Shown: positions 62,859 to 64,000 of the stretch, piece after piece
Layout of the letters: each line of letters starts with the position of its first letter
Position numbering within the stretch: position 1 is the first letter of the stretch
Origin: Branchinecta lynchi
Taxonomy: Eukaryota > Arthropoda > Branchiopoda > Anostraca > Branchinectidae
Assembly (NCBI GenBank): GCA_023053575.1
Contig: JAKZAP010000013.1
Coordinates: 7,016,001 to 7,080,000, forward strand
Direction of reading: 5' to 3'
Length of the DNA: 64,000 nucleotides
Notes under the pieces: model-generated
Seen by the model: only the letters and a program-made list of their open reading frames with translations
Databases searched by the model: none
What the model was told of the DNA's origin: nothing
Made by a program: the position numbers and the translations under genes

Positions 62859-63090
62859 CTGAAAAAAAGTAGATATGGATATGATATGATATATTTGCAC
62901 AAAAAGGCTGAGGGCTATGGCAATACAATACATAATGTTACGAGATGGCCCCACACAAGGTAAAACATAACAACCAACACAAATTATTGACAATTTAGTG
63001 ATTGAACTGATTCTTAGTTTCCACGTTCACAAAGCTTCAACGGTCATCTATTCCATTTTTTAAATGCATTAATGGAAGAAGCAGGAATGT

Positions 63091-64000
63091 AACAAGACCA
63101 AAGGTTTCGATGGGATCCTAAAAATCAAATACTTGATCCAGACAATTGCGAACGAACTACCATACTTGTCCAGAAAAAAAAAAGAAGTTCAGAAGCGAAT
63201 TCAGCGTATCTCCTTATCCGTATAAAGAACATCTAATCAAAACTTCTTATAAAAAAATCCGGTTTCAACCGGATTCCGAACAAGCTATATGTCCCGGTAA
63301 AAAAAAAATTGTCATATACAGATTCAGTGTGTCTTCTTACCCCTAAATATGTCATCTAATCAACTTCAAATAAAACTTTTGATTTCAACAAATTTTTCCG
63401 GTTTCGGCCTGATTCCGGGCGAACAAGTTGTCCGGGTAGAAAATACTTTTCAAATAAGTGTTCAGCATGTCTTCTTACCCTATATCGAACATCTAATCAA
63501 TTTCAGATGAAAATACTTTCAACAAACTTTCCGGTTTTGGCCGAATTCCTGGCGAACTTCTTGCCCTCCGAAAAAATTGTTTTCACCATCGTTTTCAGCA
63601 TGTCTTTCTACCCCTAAATCGAACATCCAATCAACTTCAAATAAAACTTTTACTTTTAAAAGACTTTCCGGTTTTGGCCGGATTCCGGGCTAACTACTTG
63701 TCCGGCGAAAAAAATGGTTTTCACCGTCGTGTTCTGCATGTCTTCTTACCCCTAGATCGAACATCTAATCAACTTCAAATAAAACTTAGTTTTAAAAGAC
63801 TTTCCGGTTTTGGCCGGATTCTGGGCTAACTACTTATCCGGCGAAAAAAATGGATTTCACCATCGTGTTCAACATGTCGTCTTCTACATCGAATATCTAA
63901 TCAGCTTTAGATAAAACTTTTACTCTTAACAGATTTCCCGGTTTTGGCCGGATTCCGAGCGAACTACTTGTCCGATGACAAAATGGTTTTCGCCACCGTG
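63091..64000 (+). mobile_element. Family B element, runs off the window
   Basis: It starts AACAAGACCAAAGGTTTCGA with GATGGGATCC and proceeds through tandem units whose last four (63.45-64.0 kb) are well conserved (AACATCTAATCAACTTCAAA, CCGGTTTTGGCCGGATTC). The 3' end lies beyond the edge. Confidence 0.7.

Noticed and set aside
60467..60595. Shorter form of MYPT exon b ending at the GTACCT donor
   Set aside because: It would leave in phase 0 and the next exon would then hit a stop at its fourth codon.

Overview
The window is animal nuclear DNA. It holds one spliced gene with 16 supported exons, and nearly everything else is transposable-element sequence. Splice sites (GT...AG), non-LTR retrotransposon fragments, hAT/Harbinger/mariner-type miniature elements with target-site duplications and large TE-filled introns all say invertebrate metazoan. 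The species cannot be fixed from the sequence. Nothing looks prokaryotic.

Gene: the minus strand carries most of a myosin phosphatase targeting subunit gene (MYPT family: vertebrate PPP1R12A/B/C, fly Mbs). Sixteen exons can be placed from 62.86 kb down to 3.43 kb. Their splice phases agree at all 15 junctions, giving about 2.2 kb of continuous reading frame. They run from the last ankyrin repeats, through Ser/Thr-rich linkers, to the two inhibitory Rho-kinase sites (RRSTQGVTL in the 41.9-kb exon, RRSTGVV in the 35.8-kb exon), an acidic stretch, and a Ser/Pro-rich exon ending just before the expected coiled coil. The PP1-binding N-terminus lies beyond the right edge and the C-terminal zipper beyond the left edge. 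A 210-codon Gly/Ser/Tyr-rich exon at 13.4-14.0 kb starts with its own ATG and splices in phase with the 3.5-kb exon, so it may be the first exon of a short isoform.

Repeats: three structurally similar families dominate (called A, B and C here). Each has short subterminal inverted repeats and internal tandem units; A also has terminal hairpins. Their architecture recalls Helentron/DINE-1 elements, but no transposase or Rep/helicase gene is visible. hAT-type MITEs with perfect or near-perfect 8-bp target duplications lie at 4.0, 15.6, 16.0, 22.8, 42.2 and 44.7 kb. Further MITE families have 3-bp or TA duplications (families J, K, L, M). A palindromic family (D) carries a sequence resembling a hammerhead ribozyme core. 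Decayed non-LTR retrotransposon pieces lie at 9.4, 21.1, 23.8, 31.7-35.1, 58.3 and 59.9 kb. A tRNA-Thr-like sequence is at 55.4 kb.

Layout: 0-12 kb is mainly A, B and C elements around the last visible exon. 13-15.5 kb holds the possible internal first exon. 15.5-31.5 kb is nested hAT, A, B and LINE sequence with one 63-bp exon. 31.7-35.1 kb is a LINE split by an A element. 35.8-62.9 kb is the exon-dense part of the gene with MITEs in its introns. 63.1 kb to the end is another B element. Two elements lie almost on splice sites: a MITE begins at intron position +6 of one donor, and a D palindrome ends about 15 bp from one acceptor.
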